From the NCBI GenBank assembly GCA_973895155.1, contig OZ316896.1:2666001-2730000 (forward strand): a DNA stretch of 64,000 nt, written 5' to 3'. Position numbers and translations under genes: made by a program. The notes beneath the pieces are model-generated. The model saw only the letters and a program-made list of their open reading frames with translations, was not told the DNA's origin and ran no database searches. This stretch comes from Marsupella aquatica (Eukaryota > Marchantiophyta). Shown here piece by piece: positions 47,671 to 60,300 of this stretch. The stretch's first letter is position 1. Each line of letters opens with the position of its first letter.

Positions 47671-49549
47671 CTTCCCGTCCACATGATTGTAAATCAGTAG
47701 AGGTTCAGTCGAAAGCCATGGTTTGAAGCGCCACTGTCCCCAACGCAAAACCTGGTGTATCCAGGTTACTAAAATAAATCAAAAATGTATTCAAACAGTA
47801 AAAAAGTGTTATATGTTGTACTACCCTAACCTGGTGGATAGTGTTGATTTAATAGAGGGTCATTTTAATGTTTTTTCAAATGTCACCTTCTATACAGGAG
47901 AAGATGCTACAAATAATCTTAAGCTAATTATCCAAGATTGTTTCTGACCTAAGATCTCCCTACAATCAAGTTTGATGGTTAGTTTCTGGCTAGGTGGGAA
48001 AATGACTAATGGAAAACAGAAAAGTAGCTAATTTTAGCCCAAAAAAAGTAATGATCAATATGTTTTATAGAGGTGGATTGGAAGTTAGGAATTTTTAGCA
48101 CTAAAAAAAATGCTGGTTATGGGTTTCAAAGTTAGAGTATAGTTAACAATTAACTTTAAATGTCAATTTTTTGGCTGAAACTTTCAGTTGTGGTGAGGGC
48201 CCTAAAATACCTTCAAATATTTTTTCTGTGCATATGATTATCCAAAATATAGTATACAATACAAAAGAGAGTGCATTTGTAAGAGTTCAACTTTTGGGAC
48301 CAAACCTCTTTGGTCAGGGGCCTGGTTTATAAAATTTCCCCTACATTTCACCTTTTGTGACCAAATCTCTCGTTTATAAAGTTTCTCATAAATTATACCT
48401 TTTGTGACCAAACCTCTTTGGTCACAGGCCTGGCTTAAAAAGTTTCCCGTAAATTCTGTAGGTGAATACTGAGGTATTTGCTTGATAGATCTCCAAAATG
48501 AAATTTGTTATTTGATCAACCCCTTGAGGTCTATCAACGGTCCAGATCTGAGATAGAAAGGTCCATCAACAGTCCAGATTGGGAAACACTATAGAGGGAA
48601 TTAATTAAGCAAACTTTTTAAAGAAAGAGGTCTACTAAGCATATCTCTCGTGAATACTCGAACCCCAATGTTGCAACACGCTAGGCTCGGTACCAGGCCT
48701 AACTGGTTCGGCACTTCGGTTCGGCTCAGACCGGATTGCGATTGTACATCGGACGAACGGCATTCACGTGGTGGTACGGTTATACGCTGAGGAGGAGAAT
48801 CTTCCATTCCTAGTCACCTTGTGCCCTAATTACCCTCTAGAGCCCAGACGAGCCATTGTCGGTGCCCTTCCCCACTGTTCCCAAACTCCGGCTGGACTGG
48901 ACGTGTGTGCAGACGTCATAGGGTTTCCTGAAGGACAGTACCTAACGTCCCTGTACACTGTAATCTTGTCTGGTAGTCAATGACTGTCAGCCAGTGAGGC
49001 ACTGACGGATACTGACGTAATCTACCAGTAGTCCAGTTGTCGCGCTGTGCCCATCTCGACGTATCGTAGTATCGTATCGGTATTGTATTATTTCCTGTGT
49101 ATGATGGTAGGAGTACCTGGTGTGAAACAGAATTGGAAAAGTAGATGTACTGTACTTCGGCATGCGTGCGTGCCTTCATGTATGGATGCGTCTCTGTGCC
49201 CTTCCTCAGCCTCCCCAGTCCCCCCACACCCTCTACTTGAAAAAATAAATTCCAATAAAACCGGGCCCTGTGCCCCTTACCCATGGATTCATTTAGTCAT
49301 CTACAACTATAATTAGGGATCCCACATTTTTTTGTCTTTCCTCTCAATAGGAAAAGGCTCCAGGTGGGAAAGATCCACACTTGTTGGATTCGTTTGGCTG
49401 TTTTTCCAGACTATCGATGGAGAAAATGGGCACCCATAGCGCATATGTGCTTCCCCACTCTACGCCATAAATGCCCTGGCCCGACTCCCTATGTACCAAC
49501 CCTCCTTGCGTCGGGCAAAGCACAGACATAGGGCTCTTAATTTCATTAT
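47671..49549. other. Intergenic region with a threefold 60-bp repeat
   Basis: Three diverged copies around CTTTTGTGACCAAACCTCTT lie at about 48288-48455. The remainder has no recognised gene. A minus-strand phrase near 48680 (GGGGTTCGAGTATTC) resembles a tRNA B box but has no convincing A box. Confidence 0.4.
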
Positions 49550-49557
49550 AGGAAGAT

Positions 49558-49853
49558 GTGACCAAGTGACTTAGGTCAGTTGGCCAGGGGATCAACTGGA
49601 ACCCAAAGGTCTCCCTTTCAATCCTCCCTTCACAATGGGGTGTGGAGAGTATGTGTGTGGTGGAGTTTTGATTATATACTTGGCTCTTGGTTGTACACTC
49701 TGTGGACTTCCTTTAATCTTCTCCCTACTGGTGCAGGTCTTTGTCAGATCAGTGGGGGTTTACCTAAAATGGGTTCCCTACATCGCATATATGTCACTAG
49801 TGGGGAAGGAGTTTACTAAGTGTTCTCTCTCATTTCCATTCAAGACAAAAAAA
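49558..49853 (+). mobile_element. SINE-like element with A-tail and target duplication
   Basis: The roughly 296-base segment begins near GTGACCAAGTGACTTAGGTC, includes an A-box-like TTAGGTCAGTTGG and a B-box-like CTCCCTTTCAATCCTCC, and ends in a short A run. AGGAAGAT occurs on both sides (49550-49557 and 49854-49861). The open frames inside are not recognised as proteins. Confidence 0.5.
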
Positions 49854-49861
49854 AGGAAGAT

Positions 49862-51797
49862 TTATGGTTGGTATTAGACATGGTAGCATATGAAAAGATA
49901 TTTATTTGATGAACTTTCTCTAAAATGAAGAGTGTTCCTGATGGAACTCACTAGATTTTGGATAAATTCATTTAAGGCCTATTCACTATTTGGTTTACTC
50001 TTCAGGTCGATCATCAGGTAAAACTTTTGATTTTGGAAAACATGGAGTAAATGTCTCAAAAAATCTTCAATGCTTGTGTGTGATAGTACCTTATCCTCAT
50101 CATGAATGGTGAACTTAACATGAGAAAATAATCAGACTGGTATTTCTCCAATATATATCCCTCCTAGATTCCATTTTGGGCTTCTATGGGCATTTTGTAT
50201 TTTAAGCAAAATATTCAAATACCACTCCCTTCCGCATCTCACATAGACTTCCTTTCAGGCTGTTTTAGTTAGTGAAAAATGTAAGGGTTACAAATACATT
50301 ACAAATCTAGTGGAGTTTAGCATGTATTTCAGAGGCTTCAGTCACTTTACTCAGGTGCTTGTAATAGTTGCAAGACTTTTTCTTGGCTGTTTCAAAGATT
50401 TTTTAAAGTATATAAGAGTAATAATTTATCTGAATGGACTTGAACAAGTGGACCTGGCTCCACTCCATGAATGAGAAGTTGATTAAAATTAGGTTGGGTA
50501 AATTAGGTGAGAATTTATTATTTGAAGTTTCTCAAGGACTCTTGCAAAGACTCCAAAACATATTCTCAGTCATACAAAATAATTTTTAATTTTTAATTTT
50601 TTGCATAAGTCAGAATGGCACTAAAGTAGTAACTGTTGTTGGTATTTTTTATTATTGGTGAAAGAGTACCAAAACTAGTCCCTCCTCCAGCTTGATGCAA
50701 AGAAAAACCATGATGCTAAGCAAAATATATCTGCCAAAATCTGCCATACCTTTGAGGATCTGATGGCTATCCTTAGATGAAAAAAGATCTAGGTTTTCCA
50801 TAATGATATAGTATTTATAAGTTTATAGGCTTTTCTAGTATATATAAGTGAATATTACATTGGTCCCAATGTTTTCACTCCTAGACGTACCCTTGAGGCA
50901 TTGGCAAGTTTGACTTCCTCACAAAATACCTAAAAGAACTCACATGCAGTGTTTGACCCCACCTGTAGATGTTGTTCCTATTGGAAGGTGGGTTACTTTG
51001 TCCTCTGTGTACTTAGGAGGGGTACTAGATGACTTGATCTTCACATTCTGATATGGATTGCATATGGGTGACTAAAGATGTGGCAACATAGCACCCGACC
51101 TTCTGATTTGTGCACACTTAAAAGTGTATAGCATGTCGTAAATGTATAGGGCTACCTGGGAGTACAAGGGACCTAACCGCCAATTAGGGGGTTGAGTTGT
51201 CTTACACTTGTATTTGTGTATGTTCTTGTCTATGTTATGAATATATATGTGAATAAGGCATGTCAACGATGTATGTTGTATGACAATGTGGATTTGCACA
51301 ATAGTTGTCATGACCAATGATTGTGTCATAGAATGTAGTGTGCTGGTGGATGCCATACCTTATGTAGGGCCAATGTGCTTAGGTAGGGATGTGGTAAACA
51401 ATGCATAGGATTGGAGGGGTGCTTGATTGAGGTTGACTCTTCCAGAACGGCCCGCCCTCAGGTTGGAGGGTATAATGTTGAGTGAGCTCAAAGAATAGTG
51501 AGTTCTTTGAGTTGGCCCTGTTGCGTTGGGTGTTAGTCTTGGGAGAGGACTGAGTGCGTATGTGCTCCTTGGCTATGGTGGTTCATGTTAGTTTTGACCT
51601 AGATTCTCCCATTATGGAATCGGTTTGGCTTGACTATTTGTGATTCTACATGTGTTTTATGACAATATCTTTCATGTATTTCAGTTGTGGTACACTTGTA
51701 TTTGTGTATGCTCTTGTCTATGTAATGTATGTATGTGAGGATGGTATGTCAACGATGTATGATGTATGACGATGTGGATTTGCACAAAAGACAAGCA
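49862..51797. other. AT-rich intergenic region with a spaced 100-bp direct repeat
   Basis: A segment of about 100 bases (CACTTGTATTTGTGTATG... to ...GTGGATTTGCACAA) is present at 51207-51306 and again at 51688-51787. The second copy abuts the rDNA relic. No coding frame is recognised. Confidence 0.45.
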
Positions 51798-51842
51798 CAT
51801 TGTACCAAGGTTTTTGCAGATGAACCTGCGGAATGATCATTG
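51798..51842 (+). pseudogene. 18S rRNA 3' end, decayed
   Basis: The sequence reads CCAAGGTTTTTGCAGATGAA followed by CCTGCGGAATGATCATTG. This matches the conserved 3' end of 18S rRNA (AAGGTTTCCGTAGGTGAACC, then CCTGCGGAAGGATCATTG). It is only the last 45 bases of the gene. Confidence 0.88.
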
Positions 51843-51879
51843 TACCAGCAAATTGTAGTTGTTCCCCAAGTTTTGGAAG

Positions 51880-52047
51880 TGCGGTCGCTAACGGCTTGGC
51901 CCAGCCCATGGGTGAAGAACGCAACAAAATACAAAACGTAGTGTGAATTGCAGAATTCTACAAATCATTAACTCTTTGAATGCAAGTTGCACTGTCCCAA
52001 GGCTTGTCCCAAGCGAGGTCCCAAGGGCATACCTACCTGAGTGTTGC
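51880..52047 (+). pseudogene. 5.8S rRNA, decayed
   Basis: Conserved 5.8S words are visible in order: GAAGAACGCAAC (canonical GAAGAACGTAGC), GTGTGAATTGCAGAATTC, CTTTGAATGCAAGTTGC and CATACCTACCTGAGTGT (canonical GCACGTCTGCCTGGGTGT). The preceding ITS1 is only about 40 bases, so it is largely deleted. The following 300 bases occupy the position of ITS2. Confidence 0.85.
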
Positions 52048-52349
52048 GGCACAACCACCCTAAACACCCTAAACCCTTTAGGGGTTCTGAGATGAGTGGA
52101 ACTGGCCGTCTAGGACTTGGTGTCCAGGCCAATGGTCGCGGTTGATTGAAATGGAGTGTTCTAGACGTAGCCACAAAGAGAGGCCAGGAGAAGGTGATCC
52201 GCCCCTCGTGGACAGACTTGAACAATGCCTCCCCCTTTGGCAGTTTGGGACTGAAGGGGGCCCCTTTGAGGGCCTTGTATACAAGTTGGCAATGGTACTT
52301 GGGGTGTTGTGGGTCCAAGAGATTAACATCCCACTTCACATATCGCCTA

Positions 52350-54695
52350 AAGCTTTGACCTCAGATCAGGCAAAACTACCTGCTGAGTTTAAGCACATTA
52401 CTAAGCAAAGGAACGTAACTAACCGTCTAGAATCCCTAGTAGTGGCAAGCCAACAGGAAGGAGCCCAACTTGAAAATTGTGTGGCTTTCCAGTGCAAATT
52501 GTAGTTTCGAGAAGCGTCCTTTATAGCAAGTTGGGCCCAAGTTCCCTGGAACCAGACATCAAAGAGGGTGAGAGCCCCATCAAGCTCATACCCTGCTGCT
52601 CCACAAGGCATTGGGCAAGTCAGGTTGTTTGGGAACGTAGCCCTAAGTGGGTGACAAAGTCCATCCAAGGCTAGATATTGGCAAGTCAGAGATCGATTAC
52701 AAACAAGTACTGCAAGGGAAAGGTGAAAAAACTTTGAATAAGAGAGTTAAAGAGTGCTTGAAATTTCTAGGAGGGAAGTGAATGGTGGCTATGGTTGCGC
52801 CCTGGTGCGGAATGGGGAAAGTTGCGTTGCCACTCAATGCAAGGTGCTGGTCAATGTGGGCTACCCGGCTAAACAATAGCATGCTTTGTTGCTTGCCTTT
52901 GCATTCGGTTGGTCAAGGAATGAGGCGCATGCCTTCAAGCAGCCTTCAATTAGACCCCCGTCAAAACCTGTGCACTTGGGACGCTAGCATATTGAGCTGT
53001 CCATCCGGCCACTCTTGAAATATGTACCAAGTATCTGACATGTATGCAAGCCGGTTGGTGGCAAACCCATGGAATTGCAAGTAACTTGATAGGTGGGAAC
53101 CCCTCATGAGGGCCCTCTGGGGGAGCACCATCAACCAACCATGATCTTCTGGGAAAGGTTTGACTGAAAGCATACCTACTGGGACCCAAAAGATGGTGAA
53201 CTATGTCTCTGAGTAGGGGAAAGCCAAAGGAAACTTTGGTGGAGGCTTGTAGCGATACTAAGATGTGCAAGTCATTTGTCAAGCTTGGGTATAGGCGCTA
53301 AAGTCTTTTTAACGTACAACCTGCCTACCTTGAGATTGGATTACACAAAGATGGGGTCCAGCATCTGGTAAAGCATCACAATTAATGTGCTATGTGTGCC
53401 ATTAAAATGAGATTGGCTTAATGTTCCCAAACCGGGATGTGGCAGAAAATGGTAATGTGGCTGAATCCAGAGATGTCAACCGGGGTCCCGGGAAGAGTTG
53501 CATGTATTTTCTTTATAATAGCCTGCCTACCCTAAAATTGGATTACTTGGAGATGGGGTACAACGGCTGGTAAAGCACCGCACATCTTGCGTTGTCCATT
53601 GTGCCCCCGGCGGCCGGTGAAAATCTGGAGTAATTTCTGATCTTGCCCAGTCATACTCATAAACGCATCAGGTCTCCATGATGAACAACCTCTAGTCGTT
53701 AGAACAATGTAGACCATAAGAACAGTTGGCAAAACAGATGAAAACTCTAGGAAAAGGGTTGACTTGCAGGGCTATGCCGAAGGGTCTTGGCTTGACCCTA
53801 TAGACTGTCAGCGGTCTGCCAAAGCTGTTTGCGTGGCAAAGGCAGACTGCCACGTGCCAACCAGGCAATGTAGAACATCTCCCTTCGGCGGAGACTCCCT
53901 AGGCAGTAAATGGCCAACTCAAAACTGGTATTGACAAGCGGAGTTTGACTGTTTGATTCAGACAAAGCATTGCGATGGTCCTTATGGATGTTGACGCAAT
54001 GTGATTATTTTCTGCCCAGTACTATGAATGTCATTGTGAAGAAATTCAACCAAGTGCAAGTAAATGGCAAGAGTAACTACGACTCTCTTAAGGTAGCCAA
54101 ATGCCTTGTCATCTTATTAGTGACACATAATGGATTAACGAGATTTTTTCTGTCCCCATCTACTATCTAGCGGAACCATAGCCAAGGAAATGGGCTTGGA
54201 AAAAGTCAGTGGGGAAAGACATCCTGTTGAGCTTGACTCTAGTCTAACTTAGTGAAATGACTTAAGAGGTGTAGAATAAGTGGGAGCCTTTGAACAAATG
54301 AAATTATACCACTACTTTTAGCATATATTACTTACCCCGTGAGGTCAAGGCAGGGCTTTGCCCCTACTTCCGGTCTTAAGACTTGTTCTGTGTGCCAACC
54401 CAGGTGGAAAACATTGTCAAGTGGGGAGTTTGGCAGGGTGGTACATTTGTTAATAGATAGCGTAGGTGTCCTAAGATGAGCTCAACAAGAGCATAATTCT
54501 TGTGTGGAACTAAAGTGTAAAGCTCATTTAATTTTGATTTGCAGTACTAATACAAACTGTGCAAGCATGGTCTATCAATCCTTTAATCTTTTGGAATTTG
54601 AAGCTAGAGAAGTTAGAAAAGTTACCATAGGCATAACTGGCTTGTGGCAGCCAAGCTTTCACAACAATGTTGCTTTTTAGATCCTTAAGCATAAA
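52350..54695 (+). pseudogene. 26S (25S) rRNA, 5' two-thirds, decayed
   Basis: The start reads TTTGACCTCAGATCAGGC, as in plant 26S rRNA. Matches continue through GAGAGTTAAAGAGTGCTTGA, CTCATAAACGCATCAGGTCT, CATTGCGATGGTCCTTATGG, GACTCTCTTAAGGTAGCCAA, TGTTGAGCTTGACTCTAGTC, GGTGTCCTAAGATGAGCTCA and AACTGGCTTGTGGCAGCCAA, ending near 54690. The order is that of a genuine gene, so this is a piece of the ribosomal DNA unit. Many CG pairs of the canonical sequence are TG or CA here, typical of long-methylated silent DNA. One segment (AGCCTGCCTACC... to about 85 bases) is present twice (about 53320-53400 and 53519-53605). Open frames across it are meaningless. Confidence 0.93.
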
Positions 54696-57332
54696 GCGCC
54701 TTAGACCAGAAGGAGGGGCAAAGCACATGGAAACTTTCTCCACTTCAGTCTTCCGAAAGTTCTCATTTGAATATTTGTTACTACCACCAAGATTTGCATT
54801 GGGGGGCTGTTTCACTTGGGCTCATGCCCAAAGCTGCTCCACTACCCCTGGGCCCTCCTACTCATTGGAGCCTTGCATTACACTATTAGCAAGGGGAGAC
54901 ATAGAGGGTCCAACTCTGATGGTGAGACAAGGTGCTGAGGGCCTAATAGTGTTAGATTTGGTGGTTTTCGCAAATTTCAGTTGGCATGGGGGGAATTTGG
55001 CAGGCAGGCCCCGGGCCACCGGTCCCACAAAAATACTGGGGCCAACGATAACCCTCTATTATGGGCTTCTGAATCTTTGTACCTCTCATTCGTAGTCTGG
55101 GCTACTGACCCCCAAAAATTGTGGCCGGAACTACATCCGGGACGTGGTTTTTGGGCATGTGTAAGCAAAAGAGTTGAACTTTGACAGGGCTCGCAACCAG
55201 TTGGCCTGCTGTGTGTGAAAACACCCGGGCAAAAAAGTGCGGTAGCTAACTCGGTGTACCACACATTTTCAGTCCGTGTCCCGCACCGCAATGTCTCGGC
55301 CCGACTGAAGTCCTGCATTGTTTAAAGTTTGAGACGCCCTAATAATTAGTAGTCGGCTCACTAAAACGCCCAAAACTCCATACAAAAAAGGTACCTATTC
55401 TATACAGTGTACACGTATCAGAAGCTCCAGGATTCCGACCGTATATTTATGTAGAGAACGGGGGCGACGAATCTTCCTATGCTTCGTCCCGAGACGACGA
55501 ATTGGCCCACCAGCTCCAGCAGTGATCAGTCCATGCCCATCGCCGAGCTCAGAGCAATCGCTCTCCAATCCAATCCCCATTCCGTTCATCGGCTTTGGGT
55601 TTCATGGCGAAATTAAGCGCAGGACAATCAATCCTCTCGAAGCACAATCTGACAATCATCAGTTTTCCTGATCATGAAATCCCCCCTCTCTGATGTATGA
55701 CGAGTCATCACCCTCCTCACTTTTCGCGCCGTCGTTCCTTCCTAGACAGTCCGAGTGCCCACTTCTCACGAATAATCACCCCAGTCATGCCCGTGGGCTT
55801 CGATGGCCAGTGCCCCACTGCCCAATCAGCCAACCCAGCTCTGTCATGAATTTTGTTTTGGATGATGAGACCAACTTGGCGGACGAGGAACTTGGGAACT
55901 GGAATGACACTTTTTTTTTTTTATCGTGAACACATTATTAATTTGCTCGCCGAGAGAATTTGGATGCCCAGCCTACAATTGATAGATAGGTCAGCTATTC
56001 CGCTCGCTCCGGCGATGGTAGAGTGAGAGAGAGAAAAGTGGAGAGGTGTATGATTGATCGACCATGCTTCGTCTAAACCTGGTGGGGCTCCTTCATAGAG
56101 TTTATATTCCTGGAGCGTCCTGCTAGCAAAAAAAGCCTCCTCCTTGATTGAGTGCTGGACAGACGGACAGGCGCGCAGTGGGGCCCTTCCATCAAAGCAG
56201 CAGGGAGAAACACATTATATATATAGAGTTACTGTCAGGCCTAAGGTTGGCACTAGTAACTTACTGCACGACATTGATGTGCAATCCATACTTCATAGAG
56301 CTGAGAGCTGGAAACCCGGAAGTGATGAGCGGTTGAGCACCAACACAATTATTAGAGTGGAGTCGTAGACGTTGTCTGAGGAAAGGTGGCCGCTGTGGAG
56401 GGAAATGTTTTCGAGGAGCGCACATGCAAACTGCCCAGCCCAAGCCAGAGAGAAGAAAGGGAAAGAACGAGAGTCCAGCTACAGTCTAAGTTTCGGTAGG
56501 TAGAGTGATTGATTGTGTGCATATGTTCTGACCCAGTTCAGGCCGGGGCGAGTGCATGTTGTTGGCAGGAAGGAGGGAGGAGAAAAGCAAGCTGCACGAA
56601 GGTAATGTTCTGTTGAAGCGATATATGATCAGATTATTAGCGCTATGGTGGTGGGGTGGACGAAGTCCAAGTAACGGAGCACTTTGGTCGTGACTACAGT
56701 AGTTTTCAACTACATTCGTAGGCAAGGCAGTGAGGCGAGGAGCAGCCATCATTTCATCACTTTACTACTGTTGCTGCTGCGCTAGGAACTGTCCAAGCAG
56801 TTTTGGCATAGTTGTAGTGAGAGACTGAGTGAGGACTACCATTGACTGAGCTGAGCCGAGCCGAGCATACTAGAGCAGTGAGCTAGCTACTCTAGGGAGG
56901 GAGCTGCCCTGTCGAAGTGAATCCGCTGCTCCGTCTCGTCAGTCAGGCGCTCTCCTCATATGCTTGGCGCCAAGCTACTGAGTATCCTTTGCAGTCTGGA
57001 TGGGGAACAGCTTGCGCATCTTGGAGTAAGAGGTAGCTCTGGAATCGCTCCAGTGGGCATTCTGGCAGCCAGCTGCGCATGCTCTTTTGGAGAAATGCGG
57101 ATCATTTGAAAGAGCTGGGGAGCGATTGAGAGAGCTTGCTTACTGATTTCCAGTGGATCAGGTGAAGGAGTTGCATTTTCAGGGGCGTCTTTAAGTATCA
57201 GACGACGGAACAATGGATTGAGAGGGGTTGCATTGACATTTAGTGACTATTGTGGGAGGTGACTGGTCTGGGAGGTGGCTTCAAGAGGAGCTCGGGCCGG
57301 TCTCCGACCAGGAAACGAAGTAGTCCGTCACG
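54696..57332 (+). other. Intergenic region and upstream part of the GT34 gene
   Basis: No gene is recognised from 54696 to about 55400. Between 55400 and 57332 lies the presumed promoter and long leader of the GT34 gene, with GAGAGAGAGAAAA (about 56023-56037). Short upstream frames (for example 56144-56368 and 55693-55929) have no known product. Confidence 0.4.
56214..56226 (+). promoter_or_regulatory. Possible TATA box of the GT34 gene
   Basis: ATTATATATATAG lies about 1.1 kb before the start codon. If used, the transcript would have a leader of roughly 1 kb, possibly containing an intron. Position alone supports this. Confidence 0.3.
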
Positions 57333-60300
57333 ATGATGAGAGAACTGAATAGGAGGTATCATCATACGCAGATTTGGCTATCCCGTCGATTGCCCAGGAC
57401 TCTTAGCACTTTCCAAGTAGTGCTGGTGTGTGGGTTCTTTTCCATTCTCGTGCTGAGGAGCGCTGTAGGCAGCGGTAGCTTGCCGACGTTGGCGTATTCT
57501 TTCGACCAGCCGCAGTTGGAGACCGACAACTTACCCAAGAGCGAGGCCAAGCGCAACCTTGCGCAGGTACTTTCCGCCTCCTCTTTACCCTGTTTCCCTC
57601 CCTCCCCTCCTTTCCTTTGATGGCGTGCGACAACTCGGAAGGAATTCCCGTTATTGTCCCCGTTAAGTCTCTTCCTTCGCTATCTATCTTCCTTCGCTAT
57701 CTATCTACTGTGCATTCTTCGGGCCATGGCCTCGTGCTATTCGGAGATGCTCACAGTTACATGCATCAGCTTCAGAACTGGAGATCCGGAAGCCATCGAG
57801 TAGCTACCTAGCTTATCACCAAGTTAGGAGATTTGGGCTTACATAGAGATTCGGACATGCAAAGCCTTCACGATGATAATTTGAGTCCGGTCGCCCATTG
57901 CGAGATGCAGAGGAATGCGCTGAAAGATCAGGGCTAGATTTCCATGTCAAATCCAGACCAGTGGATTCGGTCAAAGTTTAGATTTTGAGTTCAGTCGTGT
58001 CGTTATGGAGCTTCTGAATCGAGACTGTTAGATCCGATTCATAGCGTTGCGTTGTCAGAACAGGAGTAGCTGAGGAACCTAGCCGTGTGCCCTTGATGAG
58101 CTTGTTGACATGCCACATCCCCCCTTGTCGCAGGCTCATCGTCATAGGGACTTGAAATGCCGCGTTTAGTCTAGAGGAACCTCCCTGTCAGTATCTACGA
58201 CGCCTTTTATGCACTGCATTCTGAGTATCCCATGAGAGGAATCACTTCCCGGTTACCAATTGTCTCATTCCTCTATGATTTGGGAATGCTTCTGTGTCCT
58301 GGCTTTGGAGGAAGGAAATACTTCTAAGTGCTCGAGGTTTAGGAAAGGACTTTTGCAGAACCACAGAATAGTTTTTGTCAAGCAATTTGGAGATGAGACG
58401 GACGGAGCAGTCTCTCAAACCTAAGCCCTCTCTTTTGAGTTCTTCTCATTCCTACAGTAAGCATGAACTTGGCTGAGATAGTTTTGCTCGCGGCTGATGG
58501 ATCCAGCCCAGTTTCGATTCCGTGCATGGTGCGCATTGGAGGCGAATTCTACAGGAGAGAGAAGATGTCGAACATCTTGACTCTTCCCAGGCACAGAGCT
58601 TTGTAAATTCCTCGAAGGTAATTTTCTTAGTTTTGTGGTGGGAATTGTTTCTTTTTGATCAGCAACCATCAGCGCAATGTGCTTGGTTTGACACTCTAAT
58701 TGCTGCCCACAAATGCTGATCATGATATTCAGCAAACCTATTCCAAGATTCGCCTTGAAATGCCCACAGGATCTGACCCGTCAACTGGGCTTCTAATAAA
58801 CACCGATCTTCCTGATAAGCTGACCTTAGTGCAAGCTCTGCCTGCCTCAGCTACCCTATTGCTCCGCCCAGCTCAAGTCACTCTAGCGCCACACTCCCGT
58901 GTAGCCCTTTTCTAGTACTTCAGCAGCTGTTCATCAGTTTAGAGTTGCCTCGCGCCCCTTCTAGGGATTCTCTTCAAATTCTGGCGTAGTGCGATGGTAG
59001 ATGACAGGGGGAGCTCTTCCTTGGTGTCGCATTGCAAGTACCGTGGCATTTTGACGTTCTGGCAGAGTCTGGGCGGATGCGATCGTTTGACGGGCAGCTT
59101 AACTCATGAGGCTACAGCAGATCGATGTAGAGAAAGAAAGTTGAAGGAAGAAGGAAGGAAGGCAGGGAGGATGGTCTTTTCTGTTTTTTCAGTGACGGTG
59201 TGTGAGATCTCCGGAGGACGACACGACCTAAAAACTAAATGTCAAGCGATGAGACGTATGACTGTATTGCTCAATCAACGGAAGAAGTTTATGTCAGGTG
59301 TTTTTGTCGGGACAGTAAAAATTCGCCTGGATGGTACACCCAATCAGCGGCTTAACTGACCAGTCTACGGACTTCCGCTTGTCGTCAATAGTACACGAAA
59401 TTCAAAAGAGCCATGTTGTTCGCATTTTAACTCGATGATGGGCTTTCGAAAATTCACATAGTGTCTCCTTCACCATCAATGCTGTACCGACTATGTTCTC
59501 AGCCTGTCCACTGTTGACTAGAGAGTTGGATTTGACACTGAGATTTGGAGTGGGCGACGATAAAGGAGTCAAGGTCGCGTTATCTATCATAGATCTCTCT
59601 GGAGCTATAATGGCTGTAACTTTTGATTATTGATTCGTCACGTACGCTGCTGAGTAAAGCCATTGTCCGCTGTTAGACTCAGGGAGCCAGTTGTTCATCA
59701 TTATCTAGCGGGATTGACGTGTCATCTAAGTACAGCTACGTACAGTGATGCTTTTAGTCGAATGTAACGGAGCTCGGATCCCGCTCTGCATGCTGACAAT
59801 TCTCCTTGTCCCCTACCCTGGGGGGAATTGTACTGTAGTTGATTTCTTTGGCAGGCTTAAAAGGACCCTTAGCTACGAGATGATGATGTGACCTCAATTG
59901 CGGGAACTATTTGCCTGTCCTGGAGTATTTGATTGAAGACGTTTGTACTGGCTGGCTTGATGGATTTCTGCAGCTAGCTGAAGCGGAGCTGAAAGTGCCG
60001 CCCTTCAAGCTTGGGCCCAAGATCAGCAACTGGGATGAGCAGCGTGCAGCCTGGCTGGAGGCACACCCCACCAAGCGTTTCACATCGGCAGGGAAACCTC
60101 GGGTGCTGCTTGCCACAGGAACGTCCCCATGGGCATGCGAGGCGGAAAAGGGAGACTACTTCTACCTCAAGACGATCAAGAACAAAATCGACTATGCTAG
60201 GTACCCACCAGTCAGACGAACGTGAACATTTGAGTCTACTCGTGTCCAGTACACAGTCAGGGTAACCTTTGCTTATTTGTCCAATTCAATTTCTGAACGT

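Noticed and set aside
51968-53282. Several overlapping frames of 80-123 codons on both strands
   Set aside because: The region is decayed ITS2 and 26S rRNA, so protein frames have no meaning.
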